NCBI RefSeq assembly: GCF_004798865.1
Contig: NW_025336347.1
Coordinates: 20,211,430-20,275,429 of the forward strand
Reading direction: 5' to 3'
Source: Varanus komodoensis
Taxonomy: Eukaryota > Chordata > Lepidosauria > Squamata > Varanidae
DNA: 64,000 nucleotides
The number at the start of each line of letters is the position of its first letter. The stretch's first letter is position 1. The translations under genes were made by a program, and so were the position numbers. The notes under the pieces are model-generated. The model worked only from the letters and a program-made list of their open reading frames with translations. It searched no databases and was not told where the DNA came from. Below, piece after piece: positions 35,306 through 47,995 of this stretch.

Positions 35306-38300
35306 CTGGCCTTTGGCCATGCTGGCTGGGACTTATGGAACTTGCAATCCGCAACACCTGGAGGGCACCAAGCTGGAAGAGCAAGCATTTCTCTCCAGTG
35401 TGCTGGGTTGATTCTTGTAAACAAGGGCAATGGGGGGAGGTTTTTCAAAGTGGGCCATCCACCTGTCCCTGGAACAATAGTTTAACTCCAGGCTATGAAA
35501 TGTCTTCATATGGTTGATTTCTGCAGATTAAACTTCAATGCAGGGACAGGAGGAACAAGCCAAACTAGGCCTTTTTTGGTGGGAGGGAGACAGCTGGCAA
35601 CCTTCACAGTGAGGCATTGTTAACACCGGCACTGTACTTCCTTATTGATACCTATTCACTCAAGGACAGTGAAATGAACCCTGGGTGCTGGGCTGGGCTG
35701 TCTTGGCCAAGGAAAACTCACTGGAAAACGGGGCTAATTTTGGTGCAGGGAGGCAGCCACAGGCCAACAAAACAGGCCGGAAGGGAAGCATGAGGCATGA
35801 CTGAGGAAGGAACGGGGCGGATGCAGGTACTTCCTAAGAGGGCCTCTTGTGGAGGCATCCTTTGCCGCAGGCCGTCCCATATGGCTTTACCGGTAGACTT
35901 TTTCTGCCTTCCCCTTCCTGCTATTTCGGCTCAGCCTGAGAACCAGGCTCGCCCTCTCAGGCGGCCGATCACACTGCTTAACAAGCCTAAGCTGGCGGGG
36001 GGTGAAGCCAGTTGCAGTCCCACACAGGAGGGTGTCCAGGTGCGAAGGGCTGATCCTGCCTTGTTTCGCTCAAGGCATCAGTTAGGGATGTGCCGTGCCA
36101 GGGGGATCGCTTGCACAGGGTGTGAAGAGAGATCTGAAACCTTCTGTTGGATGAACTGTCCTGCTTCACACAACATTTTTTCCGTGGATACTACACCATT
36201 CTGCTCTACTTCCCTGTTATCTAATCTACCCGCTTAATCTATTAACTCCCTCATGGCCCAATCCAAAGTCCATTGAAAGGCTCAAGCTGCTTCTGGTTGA
36301 GGACTCCAGCTCATGTTTTCCCATTTAGGGGGTCGCAGATTCTATCCCAAGCACTTCCCATTCAAAGGATGTTAGAAAGATTCCCCAAAGTACCTGCCAG
36401 TCGGCATAAACAATGCTAGTAGGATGGATTCTTGATCAGACTCGGTATAGTGCAGCTCCACACTTTAGTATACACCATCTTTTTATATTTTCATCCCATA
36501 TTCCTACCCATCAGCCCACAATGTGGACTAATTAGACCCTGAGCAAAATCAAGTAGTAAAGCTGTACTGTTGTATTTTGAGCTGCAGAGAAAGACTGCAC
36601 ATAGAAAGCTGGCATATCAGGGAGAACCTTAAGCTGCTAGTTTTCTGTGTGTGGAGCCTTTTTATTCACAGAGGAGTATTATTTACTGTTGAATTTCTAT
36701 ACTGTCCCATAGCTGGGGTATTCAAACATACAGTCCTTTGCTTGTAGCCTGAAGCAGCATAGTCCAGGAAAACACTTACCACTTTCTGATTGTGTGAATT
36801 AGCCCAAAAAATCTATCACAGCAATGTTTTTAACATGAGACTAGGCAGAGCTGATGTGAAACCAAACAGGAAGAACAAGTTGTCACATGTCTGCAATGGC
36901 AATTTAGAACAGGTTTGTCCAGAATTGCTAGAACAGCCTTCCTCAAGCCGGTCACTGCTGAGGGTGTTGGAATACCATTTCTAGCTCTTCCAAACAGCTC
37001 CCCCGGGCAGCAGTGGGTTGGGAAAGACTAGAATGAAATGGTAGCCTGAGCTATACCACTCCAGACTAGATGTGGGATGCCATGTTTTCAACTGCTCTCC
37101 TGATAGAAATTATTCCAGAAACTTGGTGGCACATGAACTTCCAGTCGTAACATGAAGTTCTGCTGCATGTGTAGATGGTGCTTAATATATCCAGCCATTT
37201 AGACAGAAATCAGCACTAAAATTCTCAATACCACAGGGGCATGTCGGGGGCCATGGCATTTTCTCTGTCTAAATGTGTGTAGGGTTATTTCCTTAACGTC
37301 CTTTTAACACTGGGCATCCCTGAACTACCAATGTGACTCCTGAAAGAGATACTGGGAACTGCAAGCAGGAGATTCTCAGCACCTCCTCAGCACTGAGCTG
37401 CAATGAGCAAAGTTCCTTGCGAGGCAAACGAGTTGCACTCCATTTCGTTTGGCAATACAGAAGGACCCACCGATCTAGCACAAAAAAGAAATAACCCCTC
37501 CCATGAGAAGGGATGCATCAGGTTAGAGAAACTGCTACAGCAAACACAAACCCATCTTTATACATGCAATATTGTGAAAATTGAGGAAATCTACATAAAG
37601 CCAAACATCTTTGAATGATATAATCCCATTTTTAGACTGTTTTGTTTTCTTTTTGCTTTTGCAAAATCCAGAATATTGTGGCAAGGATTACGGGCAGCGA
37701 TCAAACTGCTGTCTTGTCCTTCTGACAGAGCTCTTGCTCCTTGAATGGCTGCATGGCAGGCAGCAATTCAACAGGCTAAACTTTTCCCACATATGGAGCT
37801 GATGTGGGGGATGGGCAAGCATCACCTGCCGAATGTCTTCATGTCAAGCTGTTGTTAAAGGCACAAGAGCTTTGCTGAGAACTGGCAGCACTAGGCAGGA
37901 AGCAAAGTGGAGCAGCAGGGGGCAGTGGCGGGGTTGGAGATGGGGTGGGGAGGCTATGTGGGGCACAGGCTATCCTGTTTGGGCCCTAAATTAGGATGCG
38001 TCCACACACAGCAGCAGCAGCATAGTGTATGTGTGTCTGGACTGTACCACTTCAGATGATAGCTGGAGTGCCATCCATATTCCTACACATAAAGGATGAT
38101 TCTAACCTAGTTCCCACTCTGCTGTGGATTAGTTTCTCCCTGCAGGAAATGCTTTTATGGGGCAAATTAAAAACAAACAAAAACCGGGATCCACCCCCTG
38201 CAGCCTGAAATGAAGTGGCCCATTCTACCTGGCAAGACTGTTCCATTTCAGTCCGCTGCATGGATAGACCAGGCATTTGTCCGCGTTGTCCAGTTTTCTC

Positions 38301-39319
38301 AGCAAAGGGAGCAAGGGCAGCCGGCTATTTCAGTGAGGCCAAAGCTACTCCTCTTTCCTGGGTTTGGGAATGAGATCTGGGAGGTCTGTACTGACTTCTG
38401 TTGCCTCCCAACCGGAACATCATTTCTGAGCATTCCGCAGTTTAATCCTAGAGTGGGCAGTCTGTGGCCCTCCAGGTTTTGGCCCACGACTCTCATCAGC
38501 CCTGTCCAGCACAGCCAATGGCGAGGGTCATGGGAGTTATAGGCCAAAACCTCTGGAGGGCCACACAGAACCCGGTCCTCCTGCGGTGAGGCGGCTTGTC
38601 CTCCAGCTGGGCAGGCAGAGCATTCTGGGCGCGTCTTCTGGCCTGTTGAGCCATGCAGCCATCCATGCAGCCGCCGGACAACTGCCTCGCCACGGTGGGC
38701 ATGATGCCGTTGCCTAGTTTTTGGCACTAAGGGGCTGGCACTAAGGCAGGTTCAAAGGCACAATGTACTGTAAGCTGAAGCCGCTGTCCCAGCAGATTGG
38801 GTGTTGGGTGCCATCAAAGGTGACAGAGTAGAAGACAGACGGACCCCTGTTCATCCAACGGAAGGGGTGCGCTGTGCCCCAGGAGGGTCTCCTGCTCCAC
38901 TTCCACTGGCTGAAGAGCCGCCGCCAGGCTGCTCCTTTTCCTTGCAAGAGGACTGTTCAGTCAAACGTCCTTCTGGCCGGTGCTCCAGTTTCCTTAGCAA
39001 GGTGCTACGTGACTCTTCCTCCCTAGGAACCAACAACCTTCCTTAGAGCAGCCTTTGACAGCTCTGTTGGGAACAAAACCTGACCTCGAAGGCCGCTCCA
39101 AGATATTGTTGGACCAACCATACTGCAAGGCCATTGTGAACTGAACCCGATTCCTGTGCTCCCTCTTTAGTGTTTCCGCTGCCACTTTTCCTTCCAGAGG
39201 CCCAGCCTGCCCTGGCCCCTCCAAACCCTTGCCACAAGCACGTTGAGGAATTCAATGGTCATTTGGATCTATTATAGCAGCCAAGTGCCATTATGGAGGC
39301 TGGGTGTGATTTCCACAAT
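35306..39319. other. intergenic, no gene seen
   Basis: Apart from palindromic repeats (38450-38575 and a diverged one near 36935-37035) nothing is recognised. Candidate frames lack family motifs and splice-consistent borders. Confidence 0.55.
38450..38575. repeat. short palindromic interspersed repeat
   Basis: TTTTGGCCCACGACTCTCAT against CATGGGAGTTATAGGCCAAA, flanked by CCCTCCAG and CTGGAGGGCC. The best preserved copy of the family here. Confidence 0.7.
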
Positions 39320-39325
39320 TTTATT
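39320..39325 (-). promoter_or_regulatory. candidate poly(A) signal of gene B
   Basis: AATAAA on the minus strand about 640 nt beyond the stop of gene B. Position is reasonable for a 3' UTR, but the hexamer is common by chance in AT-rich DNA. Confidence 0.35.
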
Positions 39326-39957
39326 CTGGGCACAGGATCAGAGCATCCTTGGTGAAGAACGGCCTTCCTGGGCCGGGTGCATGGACATGCTCATAACCAA
39401 TTGCAACAGCCCTTTGCTCTTGGGCAAGGGGACTTGGCCACTGAGAACGGCAGTCGTGTGCACAGACCCCCCTCCGTGTGCTCAGCCCGCCTCGGGAACC
39501 GATGGGATCAGAGCTGTCCTCGCAGGGCCGAAGGAAGGAGTGGCAATGCAGGGAAAACCTGTGTTTAGCAGTGGGATTTTGGGCAGGGCCAGATACGTGC
39601 AGGCGCAAGAAAACCCTTGTGTTTGACCGAATGCTTTTTCCTGGATAAGGGGCCAGAGAAGAAAATTAGCTGAACCTTCCCCTCCCCTGATGGCACCCAA
39701 AATTAGCCTGACAGGGTTGTGTGCGACATCCTTTGTTCCTCAGAAATTAAAAGGGACCGTTGGGCTAACGAACACGCTGGACGGGAGCAGCCTCCAATGG
39801 ACTTTGGATTGGGCTCCTACACCCAGGGCAGTCTGCTCAGGCACAGACTGAGAGTCTGCCAAGCTCGGGCTTGCCTCTGCCCCCGCACGGGGCCGCCACC
39901 GCCACCCCTGCCCACGGAGCCTCCTGCTCCACGGCAGGGACACGCCTGCCCGCCTCC

Positions 39958-42900
39958 TTAGCACGGCTCAGTCTTCTTGCACTGTGTCGGGGCGGGCACA
40001 AAGACAGTCTCCCCTGCCCGGTGGGCATGGCTGCGCAGGTGTCGGTACAAGTGGGAGGTGCCACGGAAGTGGCGCCCGCACTGGGGGCAGGGGAACGGCC
40101 TCTCGCCCACGCGCACGCACTGGTGCTTGAGCCGGGCCGAGGCGTCAGCACAGGGCTTGCCGCAGTCCCCACAGGCGCGGGCGGGGAGCTGCGCACCGCC
40201 CGGGTCGAGGTGGTGGGTGCGCTGGTGGCGCTGGAAGTGCAAGGTGCTGTTGAAGCTCTTGCCGCAGTCCGGGCAGATGTGGGGCTGGCCCCCGGCGTGG
40301 GTGCGCTGGTGCCGGTAGAGGTGCGAGGTGCGCCCGAAGCGCTTGCCGCAGTCCCCGCACGAGTAGGGCCTCTCGCCCGTGTGGATGCGCCGGTGCCGCT
40401 CCCAGTGCGAGCTCCAGGTGAAGCTCAGCCCGCACTCGCCGCAGTGGTAGGGCTTGTCGGCGGAGAGGTGCAGCTGCCGGTGCTGCGCCAGTTGGCTGCG
40501 GGTGCCGAAGCTCTGCCCGCACTCCCCGCAGCCGTAGGGCTTGTCGGCAGTGCCGTGCAGCCGGCGGTGGCGGGCCAGCTGCGAGCGCCCCCCAAAGCTC
40601 TGCCCGCACTCGGGGCACTGGTGGCTCTGGTCGCCGCCCATCAGGTGCAGGCGCTGGTGCTTCACCAGGGCCAGCCCGTCGGCGAAGGCCTTGCCGCAGA
40701 GGGTGCACTTGTAGGGCTTGCGGCCCCGGTGGGTGCGCTGGTGCTGGTCGAAGTGCAGCGTGGTGCTGAAGCTGCGCCCGCAGTAGGTGCAGATGTAGGC
40801 GCGGGTGACGTTGGCGGCCGCGTTGGTGCCGTGGGTGCGCTGGTGCCGGTAGAGGTGGGAGCTGCGGCTGAAGCGCTTGCCGCACTCGTTGCAGGGGTAG
40901 GGCTTCTCGCCCGTGTGGATGCGCAGGTGCCGGGCGAAGTGCGAGCTCCAGGAGAAGCTCTTGCCGCAGTCGCCGCACTGGAAGGGCAGGCGGCCCGTGT
41001 GCAGCCGCTGGTGGGTCACCAGCTCGGTGTTGCGGCGGAAGCAGCGGCCGCATTCGGCGCACTGGTAGGGCAGGCCCCGGGTGGGCATCAGGGCGGGGGC
41101 GGCCGGCACGGGGGCGGCGCTGGCGTTGCTGTGGGCCCGCTGGTGCCGGTAGAGGTTGGAGCTGACGTTGAAGCTCTTGCCGCAGTCGCTGCAGCGGAAG
41201 GGGCGCTCGCCGGTGTGCGTGCGCCGGTGCTTGCTGTAGTGCGAGCTGCAGCTGAAGACCTTGCCGCAGTCCTCGCACTCGTAGCCCTTCTGCAGGACCA
41301 TGATGGGCGGGCCGTCCCCGGCCAGGACCTGGCCCCCGCCGACCTGCTGCACCACCCTCCAGCGCAGGCTCTTGCAGGGGCCGGGGACCATGGCGGCGTC
41401 CAGCTCCACCACCTCGGGGCCCTCCTGCTGCTGCACGTCCTCCTCCTCGCTCTCCTCCTCCTCCTCGCTGCCCAGTCCTTCACCTGCTGGCAGAGACAGA
41501 AAAGGCCGTGACCTTTCCAACGGCACCCCCTGCACCCGGGCTGGGGGACCCCTTCCACCCCGAGGGACAAGCTTCCCCTGGGGAAGGGCTCTTGGGGGCT
41601 GCAAACCGCTGGAAAGCAAAACAGGCAGGGATGAAATACAAACCGGAAGAGCAGCACTTCGTAGCTTAAGGCCAGTAAATAAGCCTTGGAAGAGGCTTCT
41701 CGGTGTTCTAGCAGGGAGCGGGAGATGCACACCGAAGCCGGGAGACCACCAAGCTGGACAGGGGATGAGGCCGCGAGAAGGGAGTGTGGCCACCCGGGGA
41801 ACCCTGGAGGGTGGTATGAGGAGCTCAGGCGGGACAGAGTTGCCCCTGGGCCTCTGGTTCCCCACCCGATTTCTGTAGTGCATGGATTGCCAGCACAGGA
41901 TGGTGGGAAGTGAACTCCCTGAGTCAGTCTTCAAAGCTGCCTGTCAGTCTTTGTTAGATTACTCCAAATCGCAGCTTTCCATTTTTTCAGGTTTCGAGAC
42001 TTCATTGTTGTGCATTTGCACCCCTTCTGGTGCTCAAGCAACTGGCAGTGTCCCTCCGGCCAGGCTTTGCAGATGGATACGAAGAGGTGGTTACAAAATG
42101 ATAAGCAGATCGGCAACAAACCAGGGCCTTCCTTGCCCCTCTGCAACCCTCACTCAAATCTGGGGCCAGTAAGCAGGGGGCCAGTGTAACCCTGCCACCC
42201 CCCCGCCCGACCCTTCACGAGCACAGCGAAGGGTCGCTCCTGCCCCAGAGCAGGCGGCTCCGCTGGATCAGCCAAGGCGGATAGTGCAGGAAAGGGCAAT
42301 GTGACAAGCAGGCCCGACGCCAGAGAAAAACGCCTCTCGGCAGGGGAAGCATCCGGCTGGATCTTGAGCGTGAGAGAGAGCCGGCCCCTCGGTCGTCGCC
42401 TTGATGGTACAGCGCCCCTGGGTCAGTCCACGGACTGACCCACCGGCATCCCACCTGCCGGAGGAGGGACCGGCTCCGGACACGCGTGCCGAGGAGCCGC
42501 TCGGCTGCGCAAGGGAGGCCAGGCCTCAACACCCACGCCGGCCTCAGCGGGTCGCTCTCACGTGGAGCAGGACCGCTGAATGCTGGTGGCCTTCATGAGC
42601 CACCACCCTCTTCCAGGCCATTCTCCCTCAGCGTGACCACTCAGTGCCACCCGTGGCAAACAAGCGCCTGCAGAAAGACACTGTTCTTGGTCTGATCGTG
42701 GCTGAGCACCGTATCACACTATGTAGGCACAGATCTAGAGCTGGGGGAGGGGGGAGAGAGAGAGAGGCTAGGTACAGAGGGAGAGGAGAGGGGGGNNNNN
42801 NNNNNNNNNNNNNNNNNNNNNNNNNNNNNNNNNNNNNNNNNNNNNNNNNNNNNNNNNNNNNNNNNNNNNNNNNNNNNNNNNNNNNNNNNNNNNNNGGGGT

Positions 42901-45285
42901 AGGGAGAGGGGGAGGGAGAGGGAGAGGGAGAGAGAGAAGCTAGGTACAGAGGGAGAGGAGAGGGGGGTAGGGAAAGGGAGGGGGGAGGGGGAGGGGGAGG
43001 GGAGGGAGAGAGGGAGGGAGGGAGGGAGAGATCCATGACTGGAATAAACTCTGGGTCTGAGGCAGATTTAGGAGCATGCAAATTGTCACTTCCCGCCCTC
43101 CCCAAGATTAACCCTCCGGCCTCCCTGACACGCGGGTCGGGGCTCCTGCTGCGGTGAACGCGGTCCCCCCGTTTTCCACGCGAGTCCGGGGCGTCCTTCT
43201 TGCACGCCTGTTGTGCAGCCTGGCCATTCGGCAGGGCCCTTCCATGGAGCAGCTGGGAACCGCCCTGAAGCGGAGCCGTGGCGCTGCGGCCGAGCAGCTG
43301 CTCTGCACCCCGAGGGCCCCCGGTTCGACCCCCAGCATCTCCAGGGAGGGCCAGGAAAGAAAGCTGCCTGGGGAGCCATGGCTGCCAGCCAGAGTTGGCA
43401 GTACTGGGGACTCACGGCCTGTGAGAGGCGAGGCAGGGAAGCGGACTTCTGCCACTCCCGCTGCCCGTGCCTAGATGTGGGTCCAGCCCACAGAGCGGAT
43501 GAACGTGTGGATGAGGGTGGGGCAAAAAGGAGTAAGATTCATGTTCTGCAAGACTGACAGGCGACAACTGAAGAGAATCTGATAGATGCATTAGCGGAAA
43601 AGTGCGGGATCCAATGGCTGTGCGGCCTAAGTCTCCTACCTAAATTGGCTCTTCTTTTGCTCTCCCTGTTGCCAGGCTCTGGGATGCAGGAGTCCTCCTC
43701 CTCCTCTTCCACCAAAAAAATTTCATTTGGTTTGGAACTTGGGGGTCCTGCTTAAAGAAGGAAAAGCAGTAAGCCATTAGCATTGCTGGGTGCGTGTACC
43801 CCACCCCTTCCTCGTCTGCCTGCTTCTGACCCTAAGCCAGCAACTCCACAGCACTGCCCATGTGCTCAGCGGGGGCCAGTTTGTAAGTGCTGCTGCCAAA
43901 ATGAAGCCCACTGCAGCGGTGGGCAGGCGCCAGGCCGGGGTACACAAGCTTTCTGGGGCAGGGCCAGGGAGCGGGACTGCATGCCTCCTCGCACAAGCAA
44001 GCACAAGCCTGCGGTTCCTCTTACTGGCACCAACAAGGGCAGCTCTTCCTTATCTCAGATCTCTGGCAACAGATCAGAGATAAGGGAAGCAATCCCTCTG
44101 CACTTTTTGACCACAGCTTTTGGCTTACAAGATCTGTTTCTCACTAGATATCTGAGATCCACCCAGGGGAGCCAGATGCAAAGGAGTGGATCAGGAAGGC
44201 AGAGGCAGAATTGTGGAACAAGATCTTGCCTCTGAGCATAGGCTCAGCCCCGGAATGTGTTCTCCGTACCAAAACATGCACAGAAATCTTCCTGCACACA
44301 AATCTACTATAATTCCCCTTCTCCACAACTTTCTTGATGTTTAGCAACCTAACTTGGGAGGGAGGAGGAAGCTTTTTGTGGAAACAGCTCCACTCTGAGC
44401 TTGAATGAAATCAACGTGCCAGGTCACTTACGCAGCGGTCTGACATCAAGTGTACAAAATCTGCAAACTGCTCAATATAATTTCATATTTCTTTGCACCA
44501 ATCTAAGATTTGCTTCTGATACTGTTTATCGCAAACAGGCATGCAAACTTCTTGGATCTGTTTCCCAGAATTAGTTCTTCTGAGCTCAACTCAAAAGACA
44601 GCATCTTCAATCTTTCATTTACACATTCTGGAGTCGGGGAACAAATTTCAGGAGAATCCATGTCTTTTCACTTTTTAGCCTTCTTCTTTTGGCTTGCTGT
44701 CCTGTTTTACCCATTCTGGATTGGGCAAGATTTGGGGAACCAATTTCCCATAAAAGCAGATGCCGAGTTTTGGCTGTCGAGAAATAAACCCTGCCTGTGT
44801 TGCCTCCAGTTTTGGCCAAGCAAACATGCTGTACGGAGCTCATCTGTTAAACGTGAAAGCTCAGATCGCTGCACAGATTCTTCCTTGAGTTGGAGGAATT
44901 CTTAGTGCCACCCCACCTTTGAACTTCTATGTTTCTGAGCCACTCAGCAACCTTTCAGCCAGCCTCCCCATATGCTCAGTAGCCTCCACGTGCTTGTAGC
45001 ATCTATCAACTCAGGCAGCTGCTGCTACAGGAATGAGCTACAAAGCGCTTGGCTGAGCAGCAAACCCCAAAACGGAGCAGGTACGGCTTCCTGGATCCAC
45101 AATGCTGCCTCCTTCAGCCTGGGAGCATCTCTTGTTCTGAAGAAAAGATACTTACGCAATGCCACCAGACTTTCACAGGTTTCCTGGTGAGTTTCCCTGA
45201 AAACAGGCTTCTGATTAGACTCTGCAACTAGCCACTCATCCTCCATGATCCGATCCCAAGCCAACAATTCACAGGTCACCTGCTC
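39958..45285 (-). CDS. zinc-finger gene B: KRAB-like C2H2 protein
   Basis: Predicted nuclear DNA-binding protein, at least 587 aa. Exons found (minus): 45156-45285 (KRAB-A-like, 130 nt), 43640-43747 (KRAB-B-like/acidic, 108 nt), 39958-41483 (fingers). Phases agree and the frame is open. The finger exon starts with an acidic run (SEEEEESEEEDVQQQ), then 14 C2H2 modules. Thirteen are canonical; module 13 (ACGDCGKPCADA..LKHQCVR) has Arg where the second zinc His should be. Several fingers share the SSHLYRHQRTH-type helix. The protein ends soon after the last finger with KKTEPC. The KRAB-A-like exon enters in phase 0, so a further 5' coding exon with the start ATG is expected but was not found; the first Met inside that exon is at 45246. 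Upstream lies the GC-rich 49.3-50.3 kb region shared with gene C. Not a close copy of A or C. Confidence 0.85.
42745..43032 (+). repeat. GA-rich tandem repeat around an assembly gap
   Basis: Purine-only runs of GAGAGGG and GGGA. The word GCTAGGTACAGAGGGAGAGG occurs on both sides of the N run (about 42768 and 42939), suggesting a tandem unit of unknown copy number. Lies in an intron of gene B, between its 108-nt exon and its finger exon. Confidence 0.85.
42796..42895. other. assembly gap (100 N)
   Basis: Exactly 100 N, the usual placeholder for a gap of unknown size. Confidence 0.99.
43640..43747 (-). CDS. gene B exon: KRAB-B-like acidic segment
   Basis: Phase 1-1 exon of 108 nt with acceptor AAGCAG and donor GTAGGA. 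The peptide contains SSKPNEIFLVEEEEEDSC followed by IPEPGNRE, resembling the KRAB-B pattern (PVSKPD.IS.LEQGEEPWIP) with an enlarged acidic centre. It ends in a basic SKRRAN patch. Confidence 0.7.
   Translation of the reverse strand, partial: DPQVPNQMKFFWWKRRRRTPASQSLATGRAKEEPI
45156..45285 (-). CDS. gene B exon: divergent KRAB-A box
   Basis: Encodes 43 residues that align with KRAB-A along their whole length: VTCELLAW for VTFEDVAV, EDEWLVAESNQKPVFRE for the EEW..LDP.QKALYRE part, then THQETCESLVAL for [12 protein letters not shown]. Acceptor TTTCAG, donor GTAAGT, phase 0 to 1. The DV pair and the M(L/Q)E core, which matter for TRIM28 contact in classical KRAB boxes, are replaced. Repression through TRIM28 is therefore doubtful. 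Confidence 0.75.
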
Positions 45286-45461
45286 CTGAAACAAGAATGG
45301 CCACCACGGCACTTAATACCAAGGGCTCTGGCACCGACCTTCTCAGGACTTTGATGACCAGGGCAGTGCCCCAGAGACATTTTGTCAGGAGATAATTTAA
45401 ATATACTAATCTAGTTTCAACTTTAGTTTGTTAACTTCTCTTTTTATACAGAATATCACAT

Positions 45462-45590
45462 TAAGGATAGGCTGGACGTCCACATGGTGGGCATGTCGTG
45501 AGCGGAGCTGGCTGGTGCCGGAGGTCAGACTAGATGGCCCGGGAGACCCCTTCTAACTTGCTCTGTTTCTATGTTTCTATTATTCTCTGA
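45462..45590 (+). mobile_element. CR1-like LINE 3' end, sense
   Basis: GACTAGATGGCCCGGGAGAC followed by CCCTTCTAACTTGCTCTGTT and TCTATG repeats is the standard CR1 terminus. Lies just upstream of the KRAB exon of gene B. Confidence 0.7.
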
Positions 45591-45749
45591 TCATCTGGGG
45601 TTTTGAGAATTACTATAGACAATGTATTATAGTTATTTGTGAAAGAAAGATCTCTCTGGAGCTAAAACAGCAGTTCAGAACCATGGATTCTGTGTATACT
45701 TTAAATAAATAGCATCATTACCCTAACTGTATTCGCTAACATAGAACTA

Positions 45750-45905
45750 GATTTATCCTTTATTATTTATCTATTATACAGATATCCTACCCTTCTTTTA
45801 TTGTGGAACTCAGGGTGGCCACATATGGATCCCCAGTGGTCTCCCCTCCAAGCACTGACCAGATCCAGACCTGCTTAGCATCTGTACGGTGGCTGCCTCA
45901 CATGT
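45750..45905 (-). mobile_element. SINE/LINE tail fragment, antisense
   Basis: TTTATTATTTATCTATTATA and GGAACTCAGGGTGGCCACAT resemble the antisense tail of the tRNA-SINE family. The rest is diverged. Confidence 0.4.
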
Positions 45906-46723
45906 TTTAAAAACACACCCTGGGACCTTTGTTTATTTGCATTATTTTGACAGGGAGACTAGGTTGGTGACTTCCCTGCTCAGTTTCTATAAGCAGGCGA
46001 AAACCTTTTTGTTCCAGCAGGAACAGCCTGTGATTCTGTGCTAGATTAGTTTTACTGTTTATATTTTTGTAGTTTTTAAAATCCAGGTGGTGGCTTGATT
46101 TTAATATTTAATTGATGTAATTGTATTTTAACCTTTGTATACTTCTGTATGTTTTAATTGTATGAATGCTAATGTTGTAAGATGCCTTGACTTCCAATCA
46201 CTGAGACTAGGTGGGTTATAAATTAATATAATGATAATAAGAATACTGCATAGTGTTCTAAAATCTCTAAGGGGTTCAAAATATATAAAATACAAAAGCA
46301 ATGTAAGAACAATATAAAATAATGGGGAAAATGCAGTGGTAGTCCCGCTTAGGGCAGGCCCAGTGAAATGCATGGCACTTGGGTTAGTCATGACTAGCTA
46401 AAGTTCCATGCAGTTCAAAGGATCCTCTTTAAGCAGCACTTACACTGGATTTTTCCAAGTAAACAAACACATAACAACCAAGTCACAGAAAACCTGTGTA
46501 AGCAACTCTGTCTTCAAGAGGCATCCAGAGTTCATCACAGTTTCTGATGATTGAGCAATACATGGGACAGTGTTCCGGAGTGTGGGTGTCACTACCAAGA
46601 AGGCCTGCTTAGGTGCCATGACTCGGCCACCATCTATTGGTCACAGAACAGCCAACAATGCCTCCTTGGAAGAGCTCAGGGGTCAACTGGCCATTTAAAG
46701 GGAAAGGTATCCTAGCCCCGAGT

Positions 46724-46930
46724 TAGAAGCATTGGAAGCTGCCTTATATCGAACCTGGACATTGGTGCATCTAATCCAGTCTTGTCAAAACTCACAAGAA
46801 GCAATGGCTCTTCAGGGTTTCAGGCAGGAATCTTTCCAGCCCGACCTTGAGATGTCAGGGATTTAACTTGGAATCCTCTGCATGCAAAGCAGATAATTCT
46901 ACCACTGAGCCTTTGTCCTTCTGCTTCAAG
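46724..46930 (-). mobile_element. second tRNA-derived SINE family, antisense
   Basis: GGAAGCTGCCTTATATCGAA start, TCAGGGTTTCAGGCAGGAAT centre and TCTGCATGCAAAGCAGATAA near the tRNA-like head (antisense). The sense relative is at 54195-54355. Confidence 0.75.
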
Positions 46931-47489
46931 GCTTTGTCTGTCAACAACAAAACCTTGAACTTTACCTAAAAATGCACTGGAAGGAGAGCTATCATACGTC
47001 CTTCTACTTCACTTTAGCCACTGTGACTGTAACTATAGAAGGGTTAGAGGTCTTAAGGAGCCCCTGACTCATGGTACCAGCTATCCAGATTATAGAAGGC
47101 AATTCAGAGAGGGATGCCCCTTATTGGAGGACTGTGGGCAGCCATTAGGTAACAATACTTGTGAATAAGCCCCCCTAGATGGATCTCCCATATCACTTCA
47201 CATAGCATCAAACACAGTGCTCACATTCAGCTTCAGCACACTGGGAGTACAATAATCCAGTGGTGTGAAATGTACACTCAAGTAATGTACACTCATGTGT
47301 GGACGAGTCCCTAAATCTTTCTGCAACCAGGAACTCACCCAGTGTCCACCTGTCTTTGGATGATGGAATATCAGGTTCTGAAGAAAGCTGCTTTCTTAAC
47401 AGATAAGCACATGAAAAGGCACCCAAGATGGTTAACACAAAGAAGGAGCTCATTCTGGCTGAGGTCTGACACTGTAACATTTAGCACCA

Positions 47490-47995
47490 TTTGTCTGTTG
47501 TTATTCTTTTGTTCATTTCATTTTTATCCTGCCCAATAGCAGAGGCTCTCTGGGCAGTTAACAAAAGTTAAAATTAAGCTAACATTAAAAAGATGCAAAC
47601 AAACATTAATTCAAAGAATGAAACCATAAGAGCAATTGTAATTATTGTGATTCGGCATGGAAGCATAGCAGCAGTACAGAATAAAAAGGAACATACAAAA
47701 ACAAAGTTAAAAAGTTAAACTATTAAAATACTGGAAAAATAAAAAGGTCTTCACCTGGTGCTGAAAAGAATGCAAAATGGATGCCAGTCGCTCTTTGGGG
47801 AAGTTGTTCCAAAACTGGGGTCCCACAGCCAAAAAGGCCCTCCTCCTGGTAGCCCCCCAGCTCAATTCTTTTGGAAGGGGCTCCTGGAGAAGGACCCCCA
47901 AAGATGATCTCAGGGTCCAGGTAGGCACATATGGGAAGAGGCAACCCTTCAGATAACCTGGCCTTGAGCCGTTTAGGGATTTGAATGTTAGAATG
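47490..47995 (-). mobile_element. LINE 3' region (CR1/L2-like), antisense
   Basis: The minus strand reads as a LINE tail: a segment with AFLAVGPQFWNNFPKERLAS (compare the LWNSLP motif), then TTTTTATTTTTCCAGTATTT and a 3' UTR of AT-rich runs. A second, similar copy is at 54575-55130. Confidence 0.6.

Noticed and set aside
47347-47403. Exon-like minus-strand segment coding PDIPSSKDRWTL with AG and GTGAGT borders
   Set aside because: It looks faintly like a KRAB-B segment, but it lies 5' of the KRAB-A exon of gene B, which is the wrong order, and no transcript frame uses it. Too short to support.
47707-47944. Short minus-strand open frames of about 73 codons
   Set aside because: They belong to a LINE 3' region repeated at 54.6-55.1 kb, not to a host gene.
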